Positions 9,971-19,191 of a DNA stretch of 64,000 bases are shown piece after piece. The notes beneath the pieces were generated by a model. It saw nothing but the letters and a program-made list of their open reading frames with translations. It was not told the origin of the DNA and searched no databases. The stretch lies in the NCBI RefSeq assembly GCF_047496725.1, contig NW_027328669.1, forward strand, positions 908,001-972,000, read 5' to 3'. The stretch's first letter is position 1. Every line of letters begins with the position of its first letter. Source of the stretch: Anoplolepis gracilipes. Lineage: Eukaryota > Arthropoda > Insecta > Hymenoptera > Formicidae. A program made the position numbers and the translations under genes.

Positions 9971-10360
9971 TTAAATAGCGCAATGTATGTCTTTAAATTC
10001 GCGTGCATCGACCGTTCGGAGAAACTGCAAGCACAATTGTTTACAGATGCTTTGATTATAAGTTTGATAGGATGTGTGATTATATTCTATTTTTGTCACA
10101 TTTAAATATCGCACCAATTCATTCGGCGGTCGAAGATTGCCAAAACTGTCAAAATATATAGCACGATTCCTCCTCTTTGCATACGCTACCCAGTGAGTAC
10201 CCGAGCCTTTAGCGTTATCCAAATTTATGATCCCGCTCTCGTTTCGATATATACCACCGATCGGTAATGAGTTACGCATAAAAACACCTCTAAAATGCGG
10301 AATGTGCATACGTTTTGCTAGTTGCAGCAATTGTACGTTGGTAGTTACGCCCTCTGGCAT
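9971..10360 (-). CDS. PRO: Adenovirus-like cysteine protease
   Basis: 129 codons, intact and close to the short form seen in Polintons. The catalytic layout of the adenain/Ulp1 type is visible: His56 in GSGTHWVAY, Asp71 in YFDSFG, and Cys106 in NQSICKQLC. Residue 107 is Lys where the family usually has Gly. The C-terminal LQFL helix follows Cys110. The enzyme would mature virion proteins during assembly. It lies 2 bp downstream of the PLA2/pX-like gene and 20 bp upstream of the penton gene on the same strand. Confidence 0.9.
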   Translation of the reverse strand: MPEGVTTNVQLLQLAKRMHIPHFRGVFMRNSLPIGGIYRNESGIINLDNAKGSGTHWVAYAKRRNRAIYFDSFGNLRPPNELVRYLNVTKIEYNHTSYQTYNQSICKQLCLQFLRTVDAREFKDIHCAI

Positions 10361-10362
10361 TT

Positions 10363-10995
10363 TTAGCGTCTCTTTGACGTTTTTTTTTTTTTCTTCTTTC
10401 TCATTGAGACTCTTCTTCCGTATTTGTATGGTGCGAGATACAATCCGCGACCTTCCATGGCACGATTGTGACGTAGCATCTCTTGAAACTGACGTTGTGT
10501 AGCTTTTCCATCGTTCACCATCTTTGTTACACCAGCCGCTCCACTAATCAGAGATCTGAGAGCGCCCAACACTGGTAGAATCGGTAATACACCCCCGCGT
10601 TTCGTTACCAGAAGTATTCGTTTTTTCACCATCTTTTTCTTCGTTTTCGTCTTTAGACCCATACCGAACTTCGTTTTAGTTTTCATCGCTGTCCAGACAG
10701 CTGTGGCTGCGGCTCTCTCACCGAGAGACGAATCTTTCGCAGTGATGCAAATTTGCGCCTTTTTGGCGAGTATCCTATCCGCCGCGTGTCTTTAGGCAAG
10801 ATCGTTACTCCGAAAGTACGCTATATCGTGTTCATGACACGCTGCGTCCAATGGGTTGATACCTCGATCACCTCTAGCCAATCGTTTTTCTAGCCGCGTG
10901 CCCGGACCGCAAAACTGGTATCCAGGAATATGTAATTCGATAGGAAGCGCGTTTATTGCACGATTTAATAGACCTCTGCTTATTTGCGTTGACAT
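10363..10995 (-). pseudogene. PLA2-domain plus pX-like virion protein, one nonsense codon
   Basis: Two ORFs (10995-10792 and 10686-10363) lie in one frame separated by a TAA at 10794-10792 and open sequence, so this was one gene of about 210 codons. The N-terminal part is a viral phospholipase A2 domain: the Ca-loop YQFCGPGT (residues 26-33) and catalytic His56-Asp57 in CHEHDIAY. The C-terminal part has KRGGVLPILPVLGALRSL, a hydrophobic/basic segment like adenovirus pX and its Polinton counterparts, then EGRGLYLAPYKYGRR and a Lys-rich tail. It probably acted in endosome escape and genome condensation. Its start overlaps the upstream gene by 16 bp. Confidence 0.8.
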
Positions 10996-11261
10996 TCACG
11001 ACAATCTTTTATCATTGGCGCTGGACCGTCAATGTGCGTTTGTTGCCATGGTTGATTGTAATGTTCGAAACAGCGACGATAGGTCTGAACCTCCGAATCC
11101 GCCTTTATGTATTCCGGAAGTTTGTCCCACACGTAGTGAATGTGATTGCCACACATTCGCAATAAAACTGCTTTAGATACAAACTGTAGCTGTTCGGCAC
11201 TCAAATCGAGAATATCGTAAGAACTTGATAGCAGGACAAACATTTTTTCGTTACTGAACAT
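10980..11261 (-). CDS. Small conserved Polinton protein (unknown function)
   Basis: 93 codons from MFSNEKMFVLL to ECQRK. The frame is open up to 11360, but I choose ATG 11261 because the upstream part lacks family resemblance and overlaps the leader of the divergent ATPase gene. Features are MCGNHIHYVWDKLPE, FEHYNQPWQ and a terminal CRECQ. I recall it as a constant companion of the ATPase in ant Polintons, but no function is known. It overlaps the PLA2/pX-like start by 16 bp. Confidence 0.6.
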   Translation of the reverse strand: MFSNEKMFVLLSSSYDILDLSAEQLQFVSKAVLLRMCGNHIHYVWDKLPEYIKADSEVQTYRRCFEHYNQPWQQTHIDGPAPMIKDCRECQRK

Positions 11262-11320
11262 TTTGTAGTTCCGCGCAGTTATAAATAGACAGGCGTGCGA
11301 TCCGAATCGGAAGTGGGAAA
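11262..11320. promoter_or_regulatory. Divergent promoter between the minus and plus core operons
   Basis: 59 bp separate the two divergent start codons. The spacer holds a good TATA-like box, TTATAAATAG, at about 11279-11288, oriented to suit the plus-strand ATPase gene. Both transcripts would have very short leaders, as in compact viral genomes. Confidence 0.5.
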
Positions 11321-12094
11321 ATGAAATTCGTGCGACAACCTTTCGCGATACGCGTGACAAATTACGACGCCAGATTACGCTCGATGGGTGACAATGCGGA
11401 GATGCGTAGACACGGTACGATGCTGCCGAATACTATACGCGCAATCGTTTGCGGCTCTTCGAATTGCGGTAAAACTAACGTGTTGATTAGTTTGATAGAA
11501 AGCCCGCACGGAGTCCGCTTTGAAAATGTGTACGTGTATTCAAAGTCACTGCAACTGCCAAAATATCGATATCTGGAGAATTTGATAACGTCGATCGATG
11601 AAATCGGCTATTTTACATTCTCCAATAACAGTGACGTCATTCCACCGAGCGAAGCACGTCCAAACTCGATTTTTGTTTTCGATGATGTGGCGTGCGATAA
11701 ACAAAATACAAAAAGAGAATATTTCTCAATGGGACGCCACTCGAACGTCGACTGCTTCTATTTCTGCCAGACATACGCGAGAATACCGAAACATCTTTTA
11801 CGCGATAACGCGAACCTGCTAATCTTGTTTAAACAGGATGGCACCAACTTGAAACACGTGTACAACGATCACGTGAATACCGACATGTCATACGAGGATT
11901 TCAATGAGTTATGTCGTACTTATTGGCAGCAAAAGTATGGATTTCTCGTGATAGACAAGAATAGCTTGCTTACAAATGGGCGATACAGAAACGGATTTAA
12001 CGTGTTGCAATACCACAAAATGATTAGTCGTTGCCTACATTCTGTCGTGAGGGGTGAAACGCGAGCGTTCAACACTCTCTATCGATATGGCTGA
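11321..12094 (+). CDS. ATP: FtsK/HerA-type genome-packaging ATPase
   Basis: 257 codons. Walker A is GSSNCGKT at residues 45-52 and Walker B is IFVFDD at 117-122, followed by a FYFCQTYARIP sensor-like block. This is the A32-like packaging ATPase shared by Polintons, virophages and nucleocytoplasmic DNA viruses, which pumps DNA into the capsid. Residues after about 225 (RYRNGFNVLQYHK...) do not fit the family as I remember it, so the natural C-terminus may be frameshifted. The last 41 bp overlap the start of the next gene. Confidence 0.85.
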   Translation: MKFVRQPFAIRVTNYDARLRSMGDNAEMRRHGTMLPNTIRAIVCGSSNCGKTNVLISLIESPHGVRFENVYVYSKSLQLPKYRYLENLITSIDEIGYFTFSNNSDVIPPSEARPNSIFVFDDVACDKQNTKREYFSMGRHSNVDCFYFCQTYARIPKHLLRDNANLLILFKQDGTNLKHVYNDHVNTDMSYEDFNELCRTYWQQKYGFLVIDKNSLLTNGRYRNGFNVLQYHKMISRCLHSVVRGETRAFNTLYRYG

Positions 12095-13166
12095 GAGCGA
12101 TAATATTCGCGAGCGTGAAAAGATGGCGAAGGAGATTGCGAAAACGAGCGAATCGATCCGCAAGAAACATCGCGCTTTGAAGACCGGTAACATCGATGAC
12201 GATATCGCGGTCAAGACCCATTTTAAACCTATTATCGAGCCGCTGCAAAAGATTGTCGACAACTCGTTCGCGGTGAAAAATAAGTTGGAGAGTAGCGCAA
12301 AGATTAAAATCTTACCCATCAAGCGATACAAGGAGGATGAGAAGGAAGAGGCTAAAGATGAGGAGGTAGAAGAAGAGGAAGAGGAAGATGCGACACCGAA
12401 AAAAAGGAAACGATCGGACGTTTTACTGTATGAACCGTCGATAGCCTCTACGCCGTTAACCGCACCAACAAGCGTAAACGAAGATGTTTTCGAAACCTCG
12501 GGCAACATGCTCGAATCATCGTTTGTTCGAAACAAGTTACAAACGCCGGAAGGTCAAGAAACGTTGCGGGAGTACTTTGGACCACTTGGGCAAAAGTACA
12601 TAGGCGCTTTGCTCAGTGGCGACAAAAATCACGAGATTGATCATGTGTATGGAGTCTATTTTGACAGAAAGAATGAAATGCGACTCGGCAACAAACAATT
12701 CAACATCAACAAAGATGTCTCTATTATCATAGACGACGTGCGGTACATTGGAACGCAAGGATTGTACGAGTTGATCTTCAAGAGAATTCCCGATGACGAA
12801 CTTTACACGAGGGAGGACGATTTGGAAAAATACAAGAGCATATTATTGGTGACGAACGCACATAAACGCGATTATGATGCGCAGGGCCATTTGAAGGGTA
12901 ACAGGGGGTACAAGTACAAACATATAATTGCATCGTTGATGTCGCTCGAATCGAAAAATACAAAATCTGGAGGGGAGATATCTATGCCTCGCGCTATGAC
13001 ACTAACCAACAATATGATTGATTATGTGCACTGGGACGATCCCAACAAACTAGTGGATCGGCTACGATTGCTCAACGCTTCGCGCCAAGCTGGTCACAAC
13101 GCTCACGACAACGAGATCCAGTCGATCATCGAGGAACTTCGTGAAGCAGGAATTATTATAAATTAA
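12054..13166 (+). CDS. Conserved Polinton protein (DUF8207-like)
   Basis: 370 codons, intact. Residues 1-60 are a charged coiled-coil-like helix, about 95-120 hold an extreme Glu/Lys tract (EEEEEEDATPKKRKR), and the conserved domain covers about 160-300, with REYFGPLGQKYIGALL, YIGTQGLYELIF and ILLVTNAHKR. I recall this domain in hymenopteran Polintons under the name DUF8207. A virion or DNA-associated role is only inferred. ATG 12054 gives the longest product. ATG 12087 (overlap of 8 bp with the ATPase stop) is an alternative. Confidence 0.7.
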   Translation: MKRERSTLSIDMAESDNIREREKMAKEIAKTSESIRKKHRALKTGNIDDDIAVKTHFKPIIEPLQKIVDNSFAVKNKLESSAKIKILPIKRYKEDEKEEAKDEEVEEEEEEDATPKKRKRSDVLLYEPSIASTPLTAPTSVNEDVFETSGNMLESSFVRNKLQTPEGQETLREYFGPLGQKYIGALLSGDKNHEIDHVYGVYFDRKNEMRLGNKQFNINKDVSIIIDDVRYIGTQGLYELIFKRIPDDELYTREDDLEKYKSILLVTNAHKRDYDAQGHLKGNRGYKYKHIIASLMSLESKNTKSGGEISMPRAMTLTNNMIDYVHWDDPNKLVDRLRLLNASRQAGHNAHDNEIQSIIEELREAGIIIN

Positions 13167-13233
13167 ATGGTGTCTCGACAAAACTAATCAGTCGATCAGC
13201 GTTGCGTGACACTTTACGAAGCATCAGAAAAAA

Positions 13234-13596
13234 ATGCCTATCAACAAATTTGGATTATTCGATCCAAGAAATGATGCAACTGGCACAAACGGTTCTTGGG
13301 ATAGATTGGTAAAAAGTTATGTGCACGAAAACGCTTTGTGTCGCGTCGTTACAGACTTCGAAGCAAGGTCACGTAAGATTCGCCGTGTAGCGCAACCAGA
13401 GGCTGACACCGATGCCGTCAACAAACTGTACGTGGAGTCCTGCGTTAAAAGATTATTGAATCAACAGAAAGAATCAGACGAGAAGCTGATTTCGCTTGAG
13501 AAGGACGTGCGAGCAATACAGATTGTGCTAAACGAACTTCAACGCCCGGCTAACGCTAACTCAGAAACAGCTATCAACCTAAATGAGCATCAGTGA
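13234..13596 (+). CDS. Small fibre-like coiled-coil protein of the Polinton
   Basis: 120 codons, intact, MPINKFGLFDPRND.... The segment ADTDAVNKLYVESCV (about residues 63-77) resembles the 'AxxKxYVD' joint that precedes coiled coils in trimeric phage and viral fibres. It is followed by a heptad-like helix to about residue 110. I infer a trimeric attachment or vertex-associated protein. An internal scaffold is an alternative. It sits between the DUF8207-like gene and the repeat gene, whose ATG overlaps its end. Confidence 0.55.
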   Translation: MPINKFGLFDPRNDATGTNGSWDRLVKSYVHENALCRVVTDFEARSRKIRRVAQPEADTDAVNKLYVESCVKRLLNQQKESDEKLISLEKDVRAIQIVLNELQRPANANSETAINLNEHQ

Positions 13597-14244
13597 ACGG
13601 GTTAGGAGCGGCTATCAAACGGTTATCGAACAGCTACGAAGGATTATAGAACGGCTGCGAACAATTATCGAACAACTACGAAGAATTATCGAACTGCTAT
13701 CTAACTACAATGAGTGGCAGTGGCAGTGGCAGTGAACGACCTAGCAGCAGCTACAACAGCTTCGAACGAGGCTATCAGCATCTCAAGCAGGGCTGCGAAC
13801 GAGGCTACGAATACGTTCTTAACGGCTACACTCAAGGTTACAAACAACTCAAAAACTCCTACGATCGGTCAAAAGACGTCTGTGAACGAGGCTACGAACG
13901 GGTTAGAAGCGGCTACGAACGAGTCAAAAACGACTGCAAAAAAGGCTGCGAACGGGTCAAGAACGATTTTTGAATGGGTGAAGGACGGCGGTGAACAACC
14001 CAAGAACAGGTTAGAACAGGTCAAGAACAGATCAAGAACAGGTCAGAACAAGTCAAGAACAGGTCAAGAACAGGTCAAGAACATGTCAAGAACAGGTCAG
14101 AACAGGTCAGAACAGGTCAAGAACAGATTAAGAACAGGTCAGAACAGATCAAGAACAGGTCAAGAACGGCTATTAAAAGCGAACAACAAACGGGCATCGA
14201 GAAAAACTGACAAAGCAAAGAATCAACATAGTTTGGAGAGATGA
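13583..14244 (+). pseudogene. Repeat-protein gene with expanded 11-12 residue units, frame-scrambled
   Basis: An ATG at 13583 overlaps the previous gene by 14 bp and opens an amphipathic repeat (SERVRSGYQTVIEQLRRIIE) ending near 13732. A second frame (13710-13973) reads GYERVRSGYERVKNDC-type repeats, and a third (13714-14244) is open through copies of ACAGGTCAAGA. The DNA is a tandem array, unit about 33 bp early and 12-24 bp at 13990-14180, so slippage probably scattered one original frame across three. In related elements I recall this segment leading into the integrase gene. The product would be a long helical, basic repeat protein. Function unknown. Confidence 0.5.
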
Positions 14245-14247
14245 CAG

Positions 14248-14997
14248 TTGGTGAACGAACTGCACGCGCCGGCGAGAAAAAATTTTCCCCGAAGACACGT
14301 CATAGTGCGGGGATACGATGATCTGTGGCAAGCCGACATCGTCGAGATGCGTCCGTATTCTCGTTTCAACAAAGGTTACCACTACATACTCACCGTCATC
14401 GATGTGTTGAGCAAGTATGCATGGGCTGTACCACTCAAGAGTAAAGGTGAAAGGGAGACGGCTGATGCAATCGCCAAAATAATTCGAGATAGCAAGAGAT
14501 GCCCGAAAAACATACAAACTGATAACGGGAAGGAATTTTACAATACCGATGTGCAACGGCTTATACGGAAACATAACATTAATCACTATTCCACATATTC
14601 GGTATTGAAGGCGTCTGTCGTCGAGCGATTCAATCGCACGCTGAAGAACGACATGTGGAAGATGTTTACGCTGAACGGAACTTACAAGTGGATCGACGCG
14701 CTATCCCGACTCGTTGCAGAATATAACGCGCGAAAACATCGCACTATCAATATGAGACCTATCGATGTTACTCCCACGATCGCTGATAGACTTTTAAATA
14801 CGGTATACAACAGTATAAAAATTGCTGTTCCTGCAAAGTTTAAAGTAGGTGACCTGGTACGCGTTAGCAAATACAAAAAACTTTTCGAAAAGGGTTACAC
14901 ACCAAATTGGACAACCGAGATGTTTAAGATTGTTAAAGTGCAACATACTAATCCCATAACATATCTACTCGAGGATTATCGCAAAAAATCTATATAA
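14248..14997 (+). pseudogene. INT: Polinton integrase (retroviral-type, DDE), both ends incomplete
   Basis: The rve core is complete. From the TTG at 14248 the catalytic residues are Asp30 (LWQADIVEM), Asp92 (IQTDNGKEFYN) and Glu126 (KASVVERFNR). VGDLVRVSKYKK marks the SH3-like domain near residues 205-216. No ATG opens the frame, and an in-frame TGA at 14242-14244 separates it from upstream sequence, so the N-terminal zinc region is missing or lies in the scrambled repeat gene. After LLEDYRKKSI a stop replaces the chromodomain-like tail, exactly where the opposing polymerase gene also breaks off. Confidence 0.9.
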
Positions 14998-15005
14998 GTA
15001 CAGAG
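14985..15005. other. Internal deletion junction of Polinton A
   Basis: Recognisable integrase sequence (plus strand) ends at about 14990. Recognisable polymerase sequence (minus strand) ends at about 14998-15003. The two genes normally converge with full 3' ends and spacer between them. Here the missing polymerase palm/thumb half and integrase tail meet within about 15 bp, so a single deletion of probably 2 kb or more explains both truncations. Confidence 0.7.
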
Positions 15006-18000
15006 CTACGGAGATTGAGTGAATTGTAATATACGATGAATTTTTGTAACACGAAGACCGTGACGTGAACATTGCTGCAGGTTGCGGTCGTGTATCACGT
15101 AACGCTTCTTATCGTATACGGTTGCGAGAAGCTTGCCCTCCGCTTGCCGGGTGGTTTATCGCGTGTCGGACAACACGGTAGGTCAGTGTGCGAATCGTGA
15201 AGATGCTGCGGATACTCGAGATCGACTTCGAGGATGTAGCCTGTAGACGAATCGAGCGCGATCGATGATACATCAAAATTGGAAACATTATCGACCCACT
15301 GAAAATCGGCGTAGGGCAATGGTTGACACATTGCCCATCCGTATAAATTATTAACATCGAAATACATCAAGTACGTTGATGGTTTTGATAAGTCATACGA
15401 CTGCATGTACTTGTTATTAGCACGCGCGTACCTGTTGGAACATTGACTCAAACCACCGCGTATACCTCGTTCGATAAACATAACCATGTCAATGTCTGTG
15501 AGTAATTCAAATATAATTTTCGTATACTTTAACATGGCGTTCCACGTGTAACCGGGAAGAGTATAGTAATACGCGGGGTCGAGCCCATAACTCTTGATAC
15601 AACTCTCTCGGAAATTTTCAAAAATGTCTGCTAATAACAAAACATCGATTTTTAAATACAGATCGCTATATTCGCCTAGCGTTCGAATGGAGAATCGCTT
15701 CCACACAATCTCAGCGTGCGCGTAATCGCTCTCAGATACTGTGTTACCTGTCAAGGAACTGTAAAATGATTCTCGTGATGGTAAACACGCATCTTGCAAT
15801 TTATCTACGCAGTCAATGTACTCGTACGGGAAGACACCTTTTCTTGTTAATAAATTGAAATCTTCGGCGGATAAATTTTTATATTCCGATTGTAAAATTT
15901 TGAGTTTATCCTTGCTCAGAAAAGACGCCAATTTGTCGAAACTTGTTGTGAGAAATTTATATGAATCTATGAAACGTAATTTAATGTGATTTCCCGGTTT
16001 GTCTTTCGTACCTTTAACATGTTTTGTAAATGAAATATATTTTTCTTTTGTTATCGGAAGTAAATCGATTCCCCCTTCGAACGCTGTGGCTATTTCCTCG
16101 ATTATAAAGTGAGAATCATAACCAGATAAATTGTGAAATACTATTGGAATGCAAAAAGATTCTTTGTAATTTAGATTGCAATTTGAATGCGCGGGACCTC
16201 TGAACCGCCCGGTCAAATGACATTGATCGCGTACGCGCGTATCATCTTCTAGGAATGGTTTCTCACATATAAGACACTGAGTCGCACTTCGAAATTCTTT
16301 CCATTCATTTTGCGTTAAATTTATTATGGGGACATTGGTTGTTAAAATATTTTCTACATGTTGCGCCAAATTTTTAAGTTCGTCAGTGAACCATGCAACG
16401 CAATTGGCTTCGCGACGAGAATGATACGCGGATAACGAATTATCGTACGAGCAATGTACATAATAAGCCCTACTAAATACTTGGTGATGTTGATAAAAAT
16501 TTTCTTCTTCTTTTTTCACCAAAACGCACTCCAGGTCGGCGTACACGATGAAAGGTCGCTCCTTCCTGTTGTAGTTGGTGAATGCGAGCCACTTATCCTT
16601 ATCGCTCGGTAATCGGATAGCGCAGTCGTTCATCTTTCCACAGTTTACTGTATGTGATTACAATTTCTCGACTGAGTGAAAATAGTGCATGCATCTGTAA
16701 AATAAAAGTTAAAATTTTTATATCCTTGTTTTAAATATTTTTAGACAGTTTTATTAAATATACATACCGATCGCAGATATATTTTTTAGTCTTGTGTTTG
16801 CTGAGTTGCATACTAACAAGTCTAGATAGATTCTTGATCCATGCAAAATGTCCGATATCTTGCGCATCTTGCACGTAGAGCAAGTTGACGTGCTTGTCTC
16901 TCTTTTGCTCCGTAAGGCGTAACGGAATAATGTTTTCATTTTCGATAGTATACACGTTGATTGAAATATTGTTATAAATTTCAAACTTTTTAATTTGATT
17001 AAGAGTGGCTGGAAACTCAATATCTTGGAGATTCAGTACTGTTGTATAATGCGGGTACGATGATTGTTGGTGTGTGCATCTTTCAGCTGGATACAGAGCA
17101 GCCACTACCGCCCACGCAAAACATGCATTGTCTTTAGATTGCACTTTAACCACTGCTCGTTTCATTATTATTTTTCGCGATAATTGCACGTAACATCCGG
17201 CGCGCATAGGATTATATTTATTTATATTTACAGTTAATGTGTGAGCCGTTCCCACGAGTGGGAAAGGCCCGTGCTACCTCGCCCTTTCAGGCATACGCCA
17301 CATTTTTACATCCACTGTCTATCGGAACCGAGACGGGCGATGGAAAAATCCAGTAGCGCCTGCTGGTTCGTTTGTGCAGGATGGACAGTTTGGCCACGAC
17401 GAATAAGCCCATCCTTCCTTCCTTAGGGTGACATAAACTCCGCCGGCTGGCATTCGCCACTATCCGACTCCTTCACCCCGCTATCTTATCCGTCGTGCGG
17501 AGGGGACCACGGGGAGGCCTGTCCATTTGCATCCCGACCTGGATGAAAGTTTCTGACCCTGTCGGGCGAAAGGAATAGTGGGATAGGTGGGTGTAGTAAG
17601 GTAAGGTGGAATCCTACCTAATTTGATCTAACGCGACGCGAACGCTGCTCGAGAGCGTGGTTGTCCCGAGAAGATTATGGGGTCACACCCCCATACCCGA
17701 AGGCTCCGACCTCTTCGGTTGAACAACGTACCTACCTAATATATAATCTACGATTCGTATCCCTTTAGCCAGAGGGATTCTCGGCAAAAATCGGTGAACA
17801 TGGAAAGGGCCTCTGGGCTTGACACGAAGAAGCGTGCCACATCCGGCCATTGCCATTCACCTTCCGGTACGACGCTTCGCAGGATCTCTCTCTGCGCGTC
17901 AAAGAGGGGACATTCCAGCAAGAAGTGCTGGACGGAGTCAACTCCACCTCCGCAAATGCACACTTCACTTTCCACGAGACTTAACGACGCGAGTCTTTCC

Positions 18001-18807
18001 CTAAAATCTCCGTGTCCGGTGAGGACCTGTGTGCTCCAATGATTTATTTCCAACGAACGCGCAGCTAGTCTATCTCGCACGTCCCTAAAGAAGGCGAACG
18101 TGGTACGACTCTTATTTGAAGAGTTCCATTGGGTCTGCCACATATTTATCGCCTCGTTTTTAATATTTATATTTACAGTCAAATTTAGTATACGCGATAA
18201 TGCCCATCCGCTATCGCGTTCCTGAAATTCTTCGAGCGATGCAAGGATTGGCTCGACGACTCGCCGCTCATACCACTCACGTAAATCGGATGTATGTAAG
18301 AGTTCACAGTTTCTCGTATTGATTGATTTATTGGCATGCTTATTGCCTGCCACAAACTCGCCGTTAAACACTGTATTCACTTTCACACTGTTATGTTTTT
18401 GCATAACGTCTCGCACGTGCTCGAGCACAATGTCACTCGCATCTTCCAAAAATTGACGAGGTTCGATGTAATTATAATTTATAACCGCACCAGTCAAGAT
18501 GCGGCTCTCAAACGCCGTATCAATCTTTCGCCATATGAGTCTCTCCGAGTTATTTTCACTACTATAATCACCACCACTGGGTATAAACTTTCTGCAATCG
18601 AGTTTTTGCACCCTCGAGTCGCGCAATTCTTGTCACCAAAGATTGTCTATTTCCGATTGAGAGTCGCGGACGCTTGACACGGCTGCGTTCTTCAAGCTCT
18701 TCGATAAACTCCTCGCAATGCTGCAGCCATCCAAAATATTCACCCAATGTGGTGACTTGGTGGGAACGCTCCAACAAGTCGCGTTCTTTCTGCTGCACGT
18801 TTTCCAT
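15003..18807 (-). pseudogene. POLB: Protein-primed family B DNA polymerase, multiply broken
   Basis: The N-terminal region starts at 18807 (MENVQQKERDLL). It frameshifts near 18615, continues to about 18180, is interrupted by a LINE (17235-18163), and resumes at 17218. A 73-bp GTATGT...TTACAG intron (16767-16695) keeps frame and restores a Cys/His cluster. One in-frame TAA then lies about 35 bp into the next exon. The 512-codon ORF 16633-15095 holds Exo I YADLECVL (Asp33, Glu35), a zinc site C120-x2-C123...C138/H149/C152, Exo II HNLSGYD (Asp173), Exo III YLKIDVLLLAD (Asp330) and polymerase motif A YFDVNNLYG (Asp426). A frameshift near 15115 precedes the deletion at about 15003. Motifs B and C are missing, so it cannot polymerise. 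Confidence 0.9.
17219..18179 (-). mobile_element. 5'-truncated non-LTR retrotransposon (R1/Jockey-type) inside POLB
   Basis: The insert (17235-18163) is flanked by a perfect 16-bp target duplication, TATTTATATTTACAGT (17219-17234 and 18164-18179). On the minus strand it encodes the C-terminal end of a LINE reverse transcriptase, including the terminal zinc-finger-like CICGGGVDSVQHFLLECPLF. About 500 bp of GC-rich 3' untranslated sequence without a poly(A) tail follows. By chance it enters POLB in frame, so the ORF 18626-17748 fuses polymerase N-terminus to LINE C-terminus. Confidence 0.85.
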
Positions 18808-18816
18808 TTTTTCTCT

Positions 18817-19191
18817 CTATTTTTGTGTGCAAACATAACACATATTACGCGACATTATTATATATAATAAAATTTGACAGCTACTGCACCATCGCATATC
18901 CACCTCATCGGGCGATGTAACTTTATGTCTCCGTATTTTGTATATTAATCCGATGTCATCTCGAAAGGTGTCCATACACGAAGCACAGAGAGCTAGAGCA
19001 CCACCCGTTGAATAATAAAAGTGTATGGCGCAAATCTTACGTTGATTTTGCGCACGGAGTTGTTCATTTTCTACTACGTTGTCGTCAAAATCGGTATTAT
19101 TGCAATCACTAATATAATTACTATCGTCCGATAACGCATGCTCTTCCTCTGACGACTCATCTATTATCGCTTCGAAATTAATATTTTCCAT
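18817..19191 (-). CDS. Acidic Cys-rich accessory protein of Polinton A (right end)
   Basis: 124 codons, intact, MENINFEAIIDESSEEEH.... The acidic N-terminal half is followed by ICAIHFYYSTGG, LCASC, WCSSC and a terminal CYVC. The layout matches the left-end gene 3245-3676 and the element B gene 38895-39280: acidic head, C..I.FYY, CxxC, then two further CxxC pairs. It reads from the right terminus inward, as the other copy does from the left, 10 bp ahead of the POLB start, so the two may be co-transcribed. Zinc binding is likely, role unknown. Confidence 0.7.
   Translation of the reverse strand: MENINFEAIIDESSEEEHALSDDSNYISDCNNTDFDDNVVENEQLRAQNQRKICAIHFYYSTGGALALCASCMDTFRDDIGLIYKIRRHKVTSPDEVDMRWCSSCQILLYIIMSRNMCYVCTQK

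Noticed and set aside
12035..12535. 166-codon minus-strand Ser-rich ORF
   Set aside because: Antisense of the Glu-rich part of the DUF8207-like gene. The Ser runs are complementary to its Glu/Asp codons.
13990..14180. CRISPR-like array of short repeats
   Set aside because: Repeats are contiguous ACAGGTCAAGA units without unique spacers, inside a coding-type array of a eukaryotic element.
14173..14586. 137-codon minus-strand ORF opposite the integrase
   Set aside because: Antisense shadow of the integrase core, whose catalytic residues are clear on the plus strand.
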